Origin: Gymnogyps californianus
Lineage: Eukaryota; Chordata; Aves; Accipitriformes; Cathartidae
DNA length: 64,000 nucleotides
NCBI RefSeq assembly: GCF_018139145.2
Contig: NC_059478.1
Location: 6,324,001-6,388,000, forward strand
Direction: 5' to 3'
Positions within the stretch are counted from its first letter, which is position 1. The number at the start of each line of letters is the position of its first letter. A program made the translations under genes and the position numbers. The notes under the pieces were generated by a model, which ran no database searches, had not been told where the DNA came from, and saw only the letters and a list, made by a program, of their open reading frames with translations. This document shows positions 13,914-25,963 of this stretch, piece by piece.

Positions 13914-13948
13914 GTGTGTATATATATATTTATTTATTTAAATAAAGA
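13914..13948 (+). promoter_or_regulatory. AU-rich element followed by a polyadenylation signal
   Basis: TATATATATATTTATTTATTTAAATAAAG combines overlapping ATTTA pentamers with AATAAA. A GT-rich stretch (about 14043-14072) lies further downstream. It has the layout of a 3' UTR end on the + strand, but no upstream coding exon is identifiable. Confidence 0.2.
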
Positions 13949-15549
13949 CCCTGGGCTTGTCACCGAGAAAGCTGTCTCAGTGCGTTCAGGCTGGGGTCAT
14001 GTGAGTTGCAGGGAGGCCGTGCAGGGCAGGATTTGGGGGCACCGTGTGTGTAGGGCTGTGTGTGAGGGGGTGTCAGAACCACTTCTCTGGGGGGCCAGAG
14101 GGATGCGCTCTTACAGGGTGCATTTGTATCCCTACGAGTGCCAGCTCGTAGCAAGATGAGAGAAATGGTGAGGAATGGGGTTGCTGATGCGCGTGGGCCC
14201 TCTGGCAGCATTTTTTTCTCTTCTGCACGTGCCAGGATGGCCTTGCTTGGGCTGGGTTTGGGATTTTGGTGCGCAGTGTCCTGGCAGTTGGTTGAGGGAT
14301 TTCTACACATCCCAAAGAGGATGGGTGTTTGTAGGTTTTCTCTGTGCCTCCTCCCCGAGGTGCTGGCAGAAGTGTGCTGGGGCAGGAGCACGCTCACCGA
14401 GCACGTGAATGAACGGGAGCGCTGGAGGAGACATTTAAATGAGGCACTCGTCTCCAGGATTTTCTTCCCTTAGCTTCATTCAGATTTAGGGATGAAGGTT
14501 TTAAAGAGACAGCACCCAGGCTGGGTGGCACAAGCGGGCATCCCTGTGAGGGGATGGCTGGGCGCCTAGCTCTGCTGCTTCCCAAGCCCCAGAGGTGCCA
14601 GCGAGGCACTGCAGAGCCAGGCAATGTCTTGGTAAAGCAAAAGTGACATAACCTGTCCCCAAACAGCCTGGTGCCCTGGCTCTCTGGGGTGATGCGCACC
14701 CATGATGTCACTTGTGGCTGCCCCATGCGGGTGAGGTACGTGCTGGGGCAGGGGTTGTGTGCCACGCGGCAGCACGTGCTGGGGCTCGGTGCAAGCATAA
14801 GGACAGGGGCAGCTTTGGGACAGCGCTAGCAACACTGCCAGTGTCTGGCCCTGGAAGCTTCTGAAGTCCAGGATGCTCCTGGGCACTGCCAAGCAGCACA
14901 GGTTTGCTGGGATGCTTTGCAGTGTGGTGGAAGGGCAGGGAGGAGCTGGGGGGGCATCCTGCCCACCCAGACAACCCCCTGGCCAAGGCTGCAGTGGGCT
15001 GTCTCCCAGAGAAGCCAGCAATGACAAGCTTTTGGGGACTCCTGTGCAAACCAGCTGGGCTCGTGCTGAGCCGTGCCATGCTAGGACTTCTCCCTGCACA
15101 TGCTAAGGGGGAATAGAAGAAGAGTTGTGTGCTGCTGTAATCCAGCAGCCCCTTGGCAGTGTCACTGGGCAGCTGTGACAGTGCTGTGGGTCTCCTTGAC
15201 TGAAATGCAGACAGCCTGTGTCAACTCTAGCTCCTCCACCCTGCACCTTCAGGTCCAGCTGTCCATGGGTGCTGCCCGGGAAAGCAAAATGGAGCCCAGG
15301 CAGAAGCAGTGGGGATGCACCTCTGCAAACTGGGCTGCAAACATGATTTAAGAGGAGGCCTTGAATGCAACCCGTTCCCACCGGCAGCCCTCGGATATCG
15401 TGGGGTAAATCTCTGACTGATCTGGAGGGCCATATACCTCCATGTCCCTCATCCCCATAGCTGCTCTTGCTTTGGCTGCTGGTTAAGGGGAGGCCTCATA
15501 TTGGAGAAGGGCAGGGAGTGTAGCATTATATTTTGTGTGGGTATGTGGT

Positions 15550-15586
15550 GGCTGGAAAAGTCGTGTTGGCTGGAAAAGTCATGCTT
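15550..15586 (+). repeat. 17-bp tandem duplication
   Basis: GGCTGGAAAAGTCGTGT is followed by GGCTGGAAAAGTCATGC. A small local duplication with no functional indication. Confidence 0.7.
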
Positions 15587-16124
15587 GCTTTGTACAGGAA
15601 GAGCTGTGGAGGTCCCCATGCTCTGGGAGCAAGGTGTGTGCAGAAAGGGGGAGACCTGGGCTGCGAAAGAGGGGTTGGGGAGCACCAACACTGGCTGGTG
15701 GGGCAACGTGGGGGTCCTCTGCCACCAGTCCCCAGCCCCAGCGTGGGAATGAGCTGGTCAAATCAAACCTGCTGAAGCAGCTGGGGTACAGGTTTCTGGC
15801 TGCTGCTGCTGGGCGGGTGGCTGATCCCGGGGTGGCCGAGCTGGTCTGGGTGGGCAGAGATGCTCGGCTGTGCAGCCCGTCCTTACCCCCGGTGTGTGTG
15901 CAGGGGGGGTGTGCCCGTGCAAGGGGGGTGTGCCCGGACAGTTCCTGCTCTGTTTTGGTGGAGCTCGGCTCCTTCCCTCCTTTGTTATCCCCCGTCTGCC
16001 CCCTCTGGTATATGTGCGAGTTCCCATTCTCCGATTGTCAGAAATTTCTTTTCCACTGTGTGGGCAGGAGACAGATTTTAACTGTCTCTATTTTCTCCCT
16101 TTTTTTTTTTGTATTTCATTTTAT

Positions 16125-16249
16125 CCCCCCTCCCCCTTTCCTCTCTCATTCCTTCCTTCCCTGCTCTTCTTGTCTCTCCCTCCCCCCTTCCCCTCCCCTC
16201 CCTCTCTTTATCCCTCCCTCCCCTCGGCTTTTTTTTTTCCTCCCTTTCT
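16125..16249 (+). repeat. Long homopyrimidine tract
   Basis: About 125 bases consist almost wholly of C and T (purine-rich on the other strand), with only a few interruptions. It includes repeated CCTTCC, CCCTCC and TCCCTCCC patterns and ends in a T run. Such tracts can form triplex (H-DNA) and are often found upstream of promoters; here a CpG island follows within 300 bp. Confidence 0.8.
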
Positions 16250-16309
16250 ATTACAAATAATGTCTCTGGAATAATATCCCGACCTCGCCCAGCTCTCCTG
16301 CAGGAGCCA

Positions 16310-16330
16310 TGCCTCTCTTTCCAGGTAAGC
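16310..16330 (+). other. Consensus 5' splice site near the distal CpG island
   Basis: TTTCCAG|GTAAGC, with the junction after 16324, is a full consensus donor just upstream of the CpG island. An ATG at 16309 would give only MPLFP before the junction. Joining to the 41324 exon puts a stop at once in that frame, so the exon could only be untranslated. It is a candidate 5' UTR exon end with no independent support. Confidence 0.25.
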
Positions 16331-16539
16331 GGTGGCCGGCGCTGGCTGCTGGCGGGGATGGTGGCCCTGGGGAGCTCCCACTCGCTCTCCCAAAGTACAC
16401 GAACGCTGTCGCCGTGGGGACATCATGTCCCCCCCCAACTCGCTGCTACCTGTTGGGGACGGCCGGGAGACGACAGTCCCCGCCAGTTGGGGCTGTCTCC
16501 ATCCTCTTCCTCCTCCTCCTCTCTCTGAGCGATTCGGTC

Positions 16540-17060
16540 TCGGTGGACATCTCCTCCCCTCCCTTCTCCGGCGGCTTTTGTCTCATCCTGGCCGCCGGGG
16601 ATGCGCTGAGCTCCGGGCGCACGTTGCGCCGTCGCTTCGGGGAAGGAGGACGGGGGAAGGAGCCGGCGGCAGGCAGCGGAGAGAGGTGGGCTGGGGGGGG
16701 GGGCCCGATCTCTCCTCCCCGCACGGGAGGATGGAGCTGCCCTTTGAGAGGGGACCCCAAGTTTGAAGCTCCCCTCCCCGTTTTGCTCTTTCCCGAGGGT
16801 TTCTCAGCGGCTGGGGCTCGGCCGTGCCTGGGAAAGCAGCTCTGCACTGACAAAGTTTTTATTAAGGTAGCCTAGGAGCGGCGGGAGCCTCGGCGCTCCG
16901 CTTAAGGTGGTTCGCCGGCCGAGGGAGGGGGGCCGGGGGCGGCTGTCGGGGCCCGGGCGGCCCGGCTGTGCTGCGGCTCCGGGGCCGGGCTCGGCTGGTG
17001 GGGTTGGGGGTCCCCCTGCCCTCGGGAAAGAGCTGGGGGGGGTGTGTGGGTATGTGTGGT
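16540..17060 (+). promoter_or_regulatory. Strong CpG island, candidate distal promoter
   Basis: This is the densest CpG block outside the CACNA1E exon, with many CG dinucleotides at about 16560-16680 and 16870-16990. The + strand becomes strongly G-rich just downstream (about 17020-17090), a skew often seen downstream of start sites transcribed rightward. A homopyrimidine tract lies just upstream. No open frame in it looks like protein. It is a plausible start for a 5' untranslated exon splicing to the acceptor at 41323, but no donor stands out. Transcription is inferred. Confidence 0.45.
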
Positions 17061-20000
17061 CTGTGGTGGGGGGGCTGCCCTGCCTCATGCCCCGGGTGTG
17101 GTGGAGTGGATGAAGCCAGGTCGGGGGGTGTAAGCCCCCTCTCTTCCCCTGCCTCGGGCACCTGAGAGCTTTGAGCCCCCCGGAGAGCCCTTGTTTGGGT
17201 GCAGGGGCAGTGGTGGTGTCCGGCAGTGGGCTGGTTCAGCTCCAGTCCTCCTCTGCCAACCTAAGGCCTCCCAAATGTGCAGGGTCTCCTCTCTTCCACG
17301 GCAGTGCGCAGGCTGCATGGGTGCCCCCAGCAGCCTCCCTTGCCTGCTCTGGGCACCCAGCCTTTCGTGTTGTCTCCCTGCACCCAGTCCCTGCTTTCTG
17401 TGGGTCTGGGTGCCGCTCCGAAGTTTGGTCCCTGCCTGGGTGTTGCTGATGGCAGTGATAAATGAGTGGTCCCCAAAAATCAGGGTTTGTTTGCCTTGTT
17501 CCTGCAGCTCTCCCAGCTGCTCTTGCATTGCAGCGTGTGTGTGTTTTCGGTTCTTGTGGCTCCTGCTGGCCCTCTGCACGGCTGGAGGGGGCCAGGGATA
17601 ACTCTTCCCTGTGATCCTGAACAGACAAGTGCTACTTGTACCCTGGACCACCCTGCCTTCCCCCATGGGCCGCATCCCCCCGGGTGGGTGATCTCATCCC
17701 GCTCTTGGTGCTGATGCGAGGCCAGGCTTGGTCCGTGCTGCAGATGGGGAGGTCTGGGCTCAGGATGCCGTGGGATGTGGTGACACTCTCAGCTGGTCCG
17801 GATCCATGGCCGGGGCTGTTTGGCAGATGAGGCACAGCGTTACGGAAGGCACCGTCAGCGAGATGAGACACGCGTTCACAGCCTCGACTGCTGCTGCTGG
17901 CATCTTTGGCAAGACCGGGGCATAGCTGTCACCCGTTCAGTAATTGGAAACCAAGTGCCATCCACATGGGAGCATCTTTTGGAGGGGTTCCCTTCAGCTC
18001 CCTCTGCCCAAAATGTTTGTGCAGCATTGCTGGCACACAGCAGCAGTGGGGTGCCAGGGAATCGGACTGGGGTCCCTCCAGTTGGCTTTTGTGGGGGTCT
18101 CTCCGCAATGTCGCTCTCCAGCGGCATGGCACAGGCGGGCATGGCAAAGCCACAGGACAGGTCTCGGCACTGGTGTGGCAGGAGGGCTGCACTCCCCTGG
18201 ATGCATGTCTGCAGGTTTGGGAGGTGGAGGAGATGGCTGTGGCAGCAGGCTGTCCCCTGGCACTGAGCTCCCCTCTGGTCTCTGCTTCTGCCTGACTGAG
18301 TTTCCTTACTCCTCGGTGGTCCTGGAGTACCTAGAAAGTTTGTTCACTGTAGTTTGGGATGCATTTGCATCCCTTGAGCGCTTGAGGGTTTCCTCCTCCT
18401 CTGCCGTCACACAGGGCAGCGTAAACCTTTCCCCAGTGAAAGGCCGAGTGAGAGCGTGGCCCATCCCGTTGCGACTTGGCACCTATTTTGGACAGGTGAC
18501 AGGTTGGTGCTGAGGTGCTGTGTCTCCCTCGGGTTCACCCATGCTGCTGAGGGCACTGATGATCTGAGCATGTGTGGGGGAAATCTCCTGGCCGGTGATG
18601 CCTTTGACTCCCTGCGAACAGGGACTGTCCCCGTGGCCGTGTGAGGCTGCAGCCCCCCGCGCCCCATCCCCGGCGTGGTTGAGTCAATGCACCCACCCAC
18701 TGCATCCAGTGCGTGAGTCACAGGCTTTTCATACACTGGTGTGAATCACTCACAGCCACACTGATGACTTTAGTGACAGCTGAAAAGAGAAAACAATCCC
18801 CCCGCCTCTCCCCCATCACCACTACTGCTGCCACTGGGCTCCTTGCTCCCAGTGACCCATGAAGACTTCTGCGAGTGGCACCTTGGTGATGGCAGCTGGA
18901 GTTTCTGCTAACTTTCTGCGTCTTGTGGTTGGGTTGCTCCATGGATGCTGCCGAGGATGCTCGTGGCTGAAATGGATGGGTGGACGCTGGGGTGACGCAG
19001 CCTGGAGGACGGCTATTCTGCCTGGTGCTAAGGGGGCTCTCTTGCTAGATTGGGGTGAGTCTGGTGGTGTGCTGAGCCATCCTTTGGCCCTTCCCTCAGG
19101 GCAGGGTGCATCTTGGGCCAGTTTTCCCCAAGGTTGTTCCACTTTCCACCTCCATCTCTCTGGGGACCGCATGTGGAGATCTGGAACCCCATCCAGGCGG
19201 CCTGCTCTTCCCTCTCCCCAGGCCCGCTGGGGTGCAGCAGGACTGTCTGAGCCCCAGCGTGAGCAGCTGGCAATGAGCAAGAGCTGTCAGGGAAAAAAGC
19301 CAGATCCCCCCCATGACTTCGGCTGCTCCTCTCCCTGGTGCTGCTGGCTGGCAGATGGTCGCGGCCAGCAGCTCGGCTGGTGGCTGGGATGCTCTTTGCT
19401 CCCCTGCCAGAGGCTGGGGCTCTGTCTCTGCTGGCCCCCCTGGGGCCGGAGGTGACTGTTTTAACACAGGGAAGATGCTTGTTAATTAACCTCCCCAGGG
19501 CTCGCTGTATGTCGCCTTCCTGGCTCTGCTGGAGAGAGCCCAAAGCAGGGGGCTGGAGGAGGCTGGGGACACTGCCTTCTGCCTGCCCGGGCAGGGGACC
19601 GCGGCAATCCCCCATCCCTCATCACCAGGTACAGGCTCACTAGGAATCGAGTGGAGCATCCCTGTGTCCCCGCTCAAGCAGTGCAATTGTGGGGGGATAT
19701 TAAATACATCCAGTGCCTTGCAGCTCTGCAGAGCTCCAGGGACGGCACAGGTGAGGAGCCGATCGGACAGGCTTCCCAGGTGCCTTCCAGGTCCCAACCT
19801 GCCCCTCGGCCCTCTCCCATGTCTTTTCCATGCTGCTTTGCTTTATTGCTGCCTGTTGCTTTTGCAAAAGCTCTTCCTGCCCCTCCCTCCTGGTGCCAGC
19901 TCCCCACCAGCACGTCCCCTCCTTCCTTCCTGCTCCCCATGGCTGAAATGAAGTGCTGGAGTATTTCAGGGATGTCAAAACATACCATTAGTCACAGCCG

Positions 20001-23000
20001 TGAGGCCTCGTGCCTGGGGAGAGGCTGCTGAGCTCTCTTGTCAGGCTGAGAAATGAGCAGGGCGGGAGCCGGGGGATCGGGGGGCGAAGGCTTGGCAGCA
20101 GCCCGGCAAAGGCTGTGGGGTTTCTCCCTTTCAGATATCTCCAACATCATCCTGACTTTGCTCTGAGCAGCGGGCTGGATCAGAGGTCCCCTGGCATCAA
20201 TTATTCCACAATTCCCCTGCGAGGTTAAGATGTGGCATCTGCAAAATGAGGGGCTAGGTTCCCCCCTGCTTTGCTGGGGGGTTCTCCCCAAAAATACCAC
20301 GCCAAGGAGACTCTCCAACCGTGTCCAGCTCCTGTGTTAGTTATTGGCTCAGAATGGGTGTTTTCCTTCTCTTCAGCATAGAGAGGTGTTATCTTTAGCA
20401 CTTTCCATGTCTAGGTTATGTGCCCCCTGCCTCAGAGGCCACCCCTTGTGGATTTAAATCAAATATTGGCTTTCCCAGGCGGTCGTTTAAACGAGGCAGC
20501 ACAGGCACCAGAACACCCGCTCCCCGCAGAGGAGCAGAGCCCTGCTGCCTTGCTTGCCATCCGCAAGCATCCACGCTTCCCAGCTTGGCTCAGGTTTGTT
20601 GTTCTTCTATTTCTTTGGTACCAAAATACTCTATTTCCTTTTGTTTAACAAGCAGGGAAGGGGGGATCCTGTTAAAAACACACCGAGCTCCTGGTGTAAA
20701 GCACCTGTCTGATGGCACAGGCAAGGTGCTAGAGATGCCGGAGCCTGATTTCTGCTCCCTCTGGTGCTGCTCCCCTCGCTTAGCCGGGAGGCAGAAAGCT
20801 CAAAGTTGTCAAGCTCCCTGTGGAAGGGGTTGAGCTTCATCTCCTCCCATGGTTCTCTGAGGACTGCTGCCTATAAATAAGCACCAAACCATCCGGAAAG
20901 GTGCCTTAAAGCACAAAGGAAGGTGTAGGCAGGCCTGGGCGATGATGAGCTTTACCCCTGTGAGCAGATCCTCGGAGAGGGCCATTTAAGCTGTGGCTAA
21001 TATTTTTATGAAGCTTTCTGGTTCAGCAAAGCATTTGCATCTCCCCCTGCCTTGTTTTTCCAAGCTGCAGGCAGAAGGTGGGCTTTCACACCTTGTTACC
21101 CTGTGTGCGGCAAGGGGTCCATCTGCTTTGTGCCCTCCAACTGGGACCGGTGCGAGTGCTTTTAGGAAACTGGTCAATGCTGGGTGGCTTGTTTGATGTT
21201 GACCCATCCTTGAGGCATCACGTGTGATTTTGAGATGGGTGCTGGAGGGCAAAGGGCTCTGTGCAACCTGGCACCGTTAGCAAAGAGCCCTGGAGAGTGT
21301 GCATCTTCCTGCAGGCAGAGTGAGCCTGCTCCCCGAAACCAGGGCAGCGTGCAGGCAGGCTGCCTGTGCCGCCCTGCCCGCCGTGGGGTGCGAGCCTCGC
21401 CGGGAGTGGAGGTTCGTGGGGCAGTGGGAACACACGGGCACAGCTCCAGAGAGAAACCCCGGCTCCAGTCTGCGCTCGGGGCATGGATCCAATCCCCACG
21501 GCAGGTGGGAAAAATGCAAGCGTCTCCCCTCCAGCCCTACGGCATCTGCTCTGCAAAGCTGGCGTGCATTCGTCTGAGGCTTCCTGAGCAGGGCTGGGAA
21601 ATAAGACCCAGTTTAAAAATAATTGGACTGGGTCCCTCAAGGAAAGGAGCACCTCTTCTGCATGTTGCCATGACTTGGATGAGCCCTGAGGTGGGCCAGG
21701 GTGGCTACTTCCAAGCTGGCTGCGTGGTGAGTTTTAATTGAAATCTTGTGTGCTGACTGTGCCTGGGAAAATCAGGCTGTAACTAATGGGAGTTGCTCAA
21801 GATGGTGGCTAATTACCATGATTAACTGAGCAACAGTTTGGGTGACTCTTCCTCCCGCTCTGTGCTCTGCCAATCATCCCAGCCCCCCAGGGAGCGGCTG
21901 CAGCAGCCAGGGCAGGATGGCACCCTGCCTACCCCGGGGGGCTTTGGGGAGGAGGGTGGGAGATGGTGCACAGCCCCCTGGCAGCGGGGTGGTCTGTCCG
22001 GCCATCGCTGCTGCTCTGCTTTCTGTATAAATAGGGGTTTTGCTCGCTGGAGGCAGCTGGTGAGGGGGGCATCGGTGCTGTGGGCATGGCTGGAGCTGGG
22101 ACCCCTCCTGGGGGGGGGATACAGGGTGAGAAACTCCATCTTAAAAGAGTGAGTTTTGAGGCATGAGGGACATGCTGGGAAACAGGGTCCAGCCCTTGAG
22201 TTTTCCCCATCCTGTCCTCCTCTGTGGGATTTTTCCCTCTCGTTGGGTCCCCCCTTCATTTCTGCCACATCAGACAACGGCTTTGGTTGTTTGATCAGCA
22301 GCTTACTAAGCAACCTTAAAAAAACAAAAACCTGTGTACAAAACATATCTCCACTGATGCTAAGTGAGTCTGGTTCTGTGGGCTGCCGCTCGCCGGCTCC
22401 ACTCAAAATGTATCACTTGCACCGATGGTTATTTTTAGAGCCGAGGTTTGCAAAATGCACAGGCTGGGCAGGTTTTTCCAGGGTGCCAGATTCCTGGGAG
22501 GAGGAAGGGGGGACCGGGGCGATCTCTCACTCTGTGCCTCTGTGTGGCGGCTGCTGCTTTCGCCGGCGTCCTCTGGTGAGATGATGCTCACGTGGCTTTT
22601 CCCGTCTACATGGGGATTTATAAATCCTTTATGTGCCTTTCTCCTGGTCCTCCTTGCTTTGTGTTCAGTGATATTCCTGCCTCCCTACTCCATCTTCGGT
22701 GGCTGGTGCTTCCACGGAGGCTGCTCCAGGTCCCCAGTCTCTCTGGGGCTGGCTGCTGCGCAGCTCTGCCCGTCCTGCCGGCCCCTCTCCTTGCCTGCAC
22801 CTCCTGTGTTTCTGCTCCAGGAGCCAAGAACCCTGCCTGCTGCTGCCTGCTCTGCCGGCGGTGTGAGCTCAGGCTGTGCCAGGGCGAACATTTGGGTGCA
22901 AACAGCCAGGGAGGCAGTGGGAATGGGTTGAAGGAGATGGGGAGCGCAGCCCCTCTGCTCCCTGTGGCAGCCGGGATGTCTCCAAGTTCAGTGTCAGGAT

Positions 23001-25953
23001 GGAAAGGCGGCAGGAATGGGTTCGATGTCAGCCCTGCTCCCTCCCTGGCCGCTCTGGGGCTGGATGGGTGCAGCGACCCTGTGCTTATGGGGCCCAGTGG
23101 CTGTGGGAAGCTGGTCCTAGCAGGAGAGCATTGCTTCAGCCACGTTTACCTTCATTACCTGTCTGTGCATCTCCTCTACCCACTTCCAACCTGCTTCTGA
23201 GCCAGGCTGGAAAGCCGTCGGTCTTGCACCCTATACCCTAACCCCAGCCTACTGCCTGGCCTCTCTTAAACCCTCTCCTGCTTGCTTTCTCGGCTCATTG
23301 CAGCTGGGTGCTGAGCTCTGGGGGCTGCTTCCCCTTCCAGCCTGGCCTGTCCCAGAGCTGTCACCCCAGGGACTGTCCCAGGGCAGTCCCCTCGGTAGCT
23401 CCTCAGGCCGGAGCTGGTGCGGGGAGCAGGGCTGGGCTGAGCGTACCCCCAAGCTCCTCTCCAGCATCAAAAGCGCTGCTGGGTCTTGGAGCACTTTGCA
23501 ATCGGAGGGCAGTGTCACGGGGGGACGAGGGATGCGCTTAAATGCCTTCTCATGCGTTGGGGTGATGCTAAGCAAGGAAAAGGAGGAAAACAGCTCCTCA
23601 CGGTGCAGCTTGGTGGCCCGGGGAGTCCGTGGGCATCCTGCGTGTTGGACCAGCACGTTGCAGTGTGGTCTGGTGGCCACGCGCAGGGGTTTCCCTGGCC
23701 TTGGAGACAGCAGTTTGGTTGAAGTTGAAATGCTTCTGTGGAGTGAAGCTGGTTTGCACCAGGCAAAATCACGAGAACAAGTAAGAGGGGTGAGGAGAGG
23801 GTAGAAGCTTTGAAAACACCCGAATTTGATGTTGCATGTTGGAATAGGAAGTTGAAGGTTTGAAGGCTTTAGGTTTGAAAGCCGTTTTTTTAAAAAAATC
23901 TGGTGGTGTTTTTCTTCTGGTGGATGTGATATAAAAAGCAAAATTGAAATGAAGTGTGTCTGCTGTGTTGGAGTAGACAGTTTCCACCAGCTACAAATGA
24001 CTTCCCCTCCCTTCTTCTGGCACTTTTTTCCCCAGCAGCTTCTGGAGGCAATGCTTTCTCTCTCTCCTGCCCCATGCATGGCTTCCCCCCCTGCACTGGC
24101 AGCGCTCACATGTGTTATTAAAGGTCTGGGAGGGAGAATTTCTCACTCTGCTGCAGGATTTTACCCCTCTCCCAATGAGTTATGGCAACACACAGATATT
24201 AGCCTTAGTCCTTGCTCTTGTGTAGGACCTTTGGAGAGGTCTTGCTCTTCTCCCAGCACTGCATGGCTGGGTTACAGCTGGACATGGAGCTGGGCAGTGG
24301 AGATGCTGCAGCTTGCTCTGCCTGCTTTCTTTTCCAGTGCCTGCTTCCAGCCGACTGCCAAAACTTACTCAGTCGTTCTCATGTCTCACTCGACTTACTT
24401 GTGACTGTCGTGACTTTGTTTTAGTCACTTTATCTGTTTTGCTCATGCAGAAAGCTGTTAGTGTTGCTGGGAGGGTTTATAAGCCTCGAAGCTGTCACCT
24501 GTTTCCTACTTGTTATTCCAGGTAGTTAATTTTCTTTCTGCTCCTTAAGAGCTGGAGCTTGTTTTTCCCGCGATTCCCTCCGGAGGAAGGTGGCTTTCTG
24601 GCCTCTGCCCTGGAGAGGGCTGCTGGGGTGATAGAGAGGGCTTTGGTGTGCCTGGGGATGGGGCTGCGGCTCAGAGCCTGGCTCAGACCCGCCGCTATCC
24701 ATCGTTGGGATTTCTGGGTGACTCGAGCTCGCTCAGAGCAAAAACTGCAATCTGAATTAATGTTTTAATTATCTCGGCCTCTTCCCCGAAGGCTGTTCTC
24801 TTTGTTTTTAATTTTGGAAAGCTCGCATATGTGATCTCTCTCTCCTCCTGCTCCCATCATCCGTACCATGCAGCTCACCCCAGGAAGCGAGCCGAAGGCA
24901 TGGATGCTTTCCCTGGCATGAAACACAAACTGCTGCCGGGGGCTGCGGAGCATCTCTTGGAGCGCAGGTGGGCACCTCGGGCACCGATCCCACCGGGGCT
25001 CCCGCCGCAGCCTCTGCGCGCCAAAGCAGGCGAGTTTCTTGGCCCAGGCTTTCAGAAGAGGCGTTGGGTAACGAGATGGGGAGCTCCTGCGTTGTGGATC
25101 TCCTAAAGCAGCTTCTCCCAGGGGTGCAGGTGGCGGAGGAGAGCGTGATGCTTTAACCTGAGTGTCTTGAAGGTGTCACCAGCTGGTTTTGTAAAGGTGG
25201 ACCTTTGTATGCACCAGATCTGTAACTGTGAGGGGTGTGGGTGCTGCTGGGGTGCTCCGTGCCCTAGGGAATGGCATGCAGGGTGCAGAGGATGGGGGCA
25301 ATTCCCAGGGCTGATGAATGCTCTCACTTCTGCACCGAAGCGAGGAGAGGGGTCGGTTCTCAGCAGCACTGTGCTCCTCCTGCCAGGGGAGGGACATGGA
25401 CATGGGGCAGGGGACTCTGGGGCACTGCTGCTTGTTTGTCTGTGCCTGGAAGAGAGGGAGAAAGGAAAGCATGTGCCAGCGCGGGAGGAGTTCCTGCACC
25501 AGGAACGGATCACCCCATCTCGTGCTCTTGTAGCACATCAGTATTAACGTTGCTTTGTGGGATTGCATTGAGAAATGCTTACATCTGCCCAGGTGAAGCT
25601 GTGGTGGTCTAACTCGCACTGGCATGGTGGGGTGGGAAGGACCCTTGGCTCAGAAGCGCAAATGGAGGTCTCATCTGTCTGGTGATATTCAGGTGTGTAA
25701 AATGAGGACCGAGGGAGATCTTTGAGTGTCGACCTTCCCATCCCCTGCCTTGATGTGGGGCTCCTCTAACTGAGGCTGGACCTGGGTGGACGTAGTCAAC
25801 AGAAATAGGCGCTGCCCGCCTGATGCTGGCACCTCCGTGCACGTCCTGCACCGCTGCCGTTAAATCACCCGGGCTGCCGGCGGCTATCGCTGTGCATCAC
25901 CGGGAGGAGAAGACAAATGAGCTCCCTTGGGCTGCGCGTGGTTCCCAGCACAA

Positions 25954-25963
25954 TATATAAAAG
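25954..25963 (+). promoter_or_regulatory. TATA-box-like element in a GC-rich setting
   Basis: TATATAAAAG is a textbook TATA box, with CpG-containing sequence upstream (about 25800-25945) and CTCGAGGAG downstream at roughly the distance of a start site. No protein-like open frame follows. It is a candidate core promoter of a non-coding transcript. Confidence 0.28.

Noticed and set aside
15994..16007. Second possible CTCF site, minus strand (CTGCCCCCTCTGGT)
   Set aside because: Only the core half fits the consensus and it lies beside a pyrimidine-rich tract where such matches arise by chance.
23249..24109. 286-codon minus-strand open frame
   Set aside because: Starts at a GTG, has no domain or conserved-looking motif, no good flanking splice sites and mixed composition typical of chance frames.
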